Under the pieces are notes generated by a model. It ran no database searches. It saw only the letters and a list, made by a program, of their open reading frames with translations, and was not told where the DNA came from. From contig DLXG01000018.1 in the NCBI GenBank assembly GCA_003448875.1, positions 1-5,132 of the forward strand: a stretch of 5,132 nucleotides of DNA. The letters are read 5' to 3'. Source of the DNA: Anaerolineaceae bacterium. Lineage in GTDB: Bacteria; Chloroflexota; Anaerolineae; Anaerolineales; Anaerolineaceae. Both the position numbers and the translations under genes were made by a program. Of this stretch, positions 4,863 to 5,132 are shown piece by piece (the stretch's first letter is position 1; each line of letters opens with the position of its first letter).

Positions 4863-5132
4863 TCACGGCTGCGGAACACTGGGGGCTACATTGAGGTTTT
4901 CGACGCCAATGATGCTGTTCTCAATCGGATAAACAATGATGATATCCACCCGGCTGTTCAAGGCCCGGTGAGCAGGGGTATCGTTTGGAAAGATTGGATC
5001 ATATTCCCCCCGCCCGGTGATGATGAGGCGGCTCGGCGCAATCCCGTTTTGCATCAAAAAGTCCGCCACGCTCATCGCCCGCGCCAGCGAAAGTTCCCAA
5101 TTATTACGATAAGGCGAATCGGCGGGAAGAGA
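4863..5132 (-). CDS. motB: Flagellar motor protein MotB, C-terminal part (cut by window edge)
   Basis: Only the last 89 codons are in the window; the frame is open to the right edge at 5132. The visible part is the C-terminal half of an OmpA-like peptidoglycan-binding domain: NNWELSLARA (10-19 of the visible part), VADFLMQNGI (22-31), the RLIITGRGEYDPIFPNDTP block (35-53) and the closing R-ALNSRVDIIIVYP (56-69). This matches the peptidoglycan-anchor domain of MotB, which fixes the stator to the cell wall. The membrane helix with the proton- or sodium-binding Asp lies outside the window, so the driving ion cannot be deduced. A 20-residue hydrophobic/Pro tail follows the domain. Other OmpA-family proteins share this domain, but position directly before fliL-fliM makes MotB (or a close relative such as MotD/PomB) by far the most likely. 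An in-frame ATG at 5075 lies inside the domain and is not a real start. Confidence 0.92.
   Translation of the reverse strand, partial: SLPADSPYRNNWELSLARAMSVADFLMQNGIAPSRLIITGRGEYDPIFPNDTPAHRALNSRVDIIIVYPIENSIIGVENLNVAPSVPQP

Noticed and set aside
4847..4879. GTG at 4879 as fliL start
   Set aside because: It overlaps the end of motB and has no good ribosome site, whereas ATG 4846 has AAGGAG at ideal spacing.

Overview
The window is a tightly packed flagellar operon read entirely on the minus strand, so transcription runs from high to low coordinates. In that order it holds: the C-terminal end of motB (entering from the right edge), fliL, fliM, fliN, fliO, fliP, fliQ, then two genes that are not part of the usual flagellar core: an HDOD-domain protein and a receiver-only CheY-like protein that ends 4 bases from the left edge. 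Every junction is 21 bp or shorter. Three downstream genes begin within 3 bp of, or overlapping, the previous stop codon, so this looks like one polycistronic message. I see no promoter, terminator, RNA gene, insertion sequence, CRISPR array or notable repeat.

Organism: the gene order motB-fliL-fliM-fliN-fliO-fliP-fliQ is widespread in flagellated bacteria. FliN is the short SpoA-only type rather than the long FliY type with a CheC-like domain. Base composition is moderate, roughly half G+C by eye. Together with the divergence of the proteins this suggests a deep-branching flagellated bacterium. A Chloroflexota (Anaerolineae-like) or other monoderm-like lineage is my guess, but the window alone does not prove it.

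Function: MotB is the peptidoglycan-anchored stator subunit and FliL its stator-associated partner. FliM and FliN form the cytoplasmic switch (C-ring), and FliM carries the N-terminal CheY-P docking motif. FliO, FliP and FliQ build the export gate of the flagellar type III secretion apparatus. The usual next gene, fliR, is absent directly after fliQ; an HDOD protein and a receiver with a degenerate acidic pair stand there instead. They look like a small signalling module co-transcribed with the motor and export genes.

The points most worth a second look are a lipoprotein-type signal (LSGC lipobox) on FliP, the replacement of fliR by the HDOD/receiver pair, and the altered active site of the receiver. 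I did not find convincing evidence for a wholly new system; most of the window is recognisable flagellar machinery.
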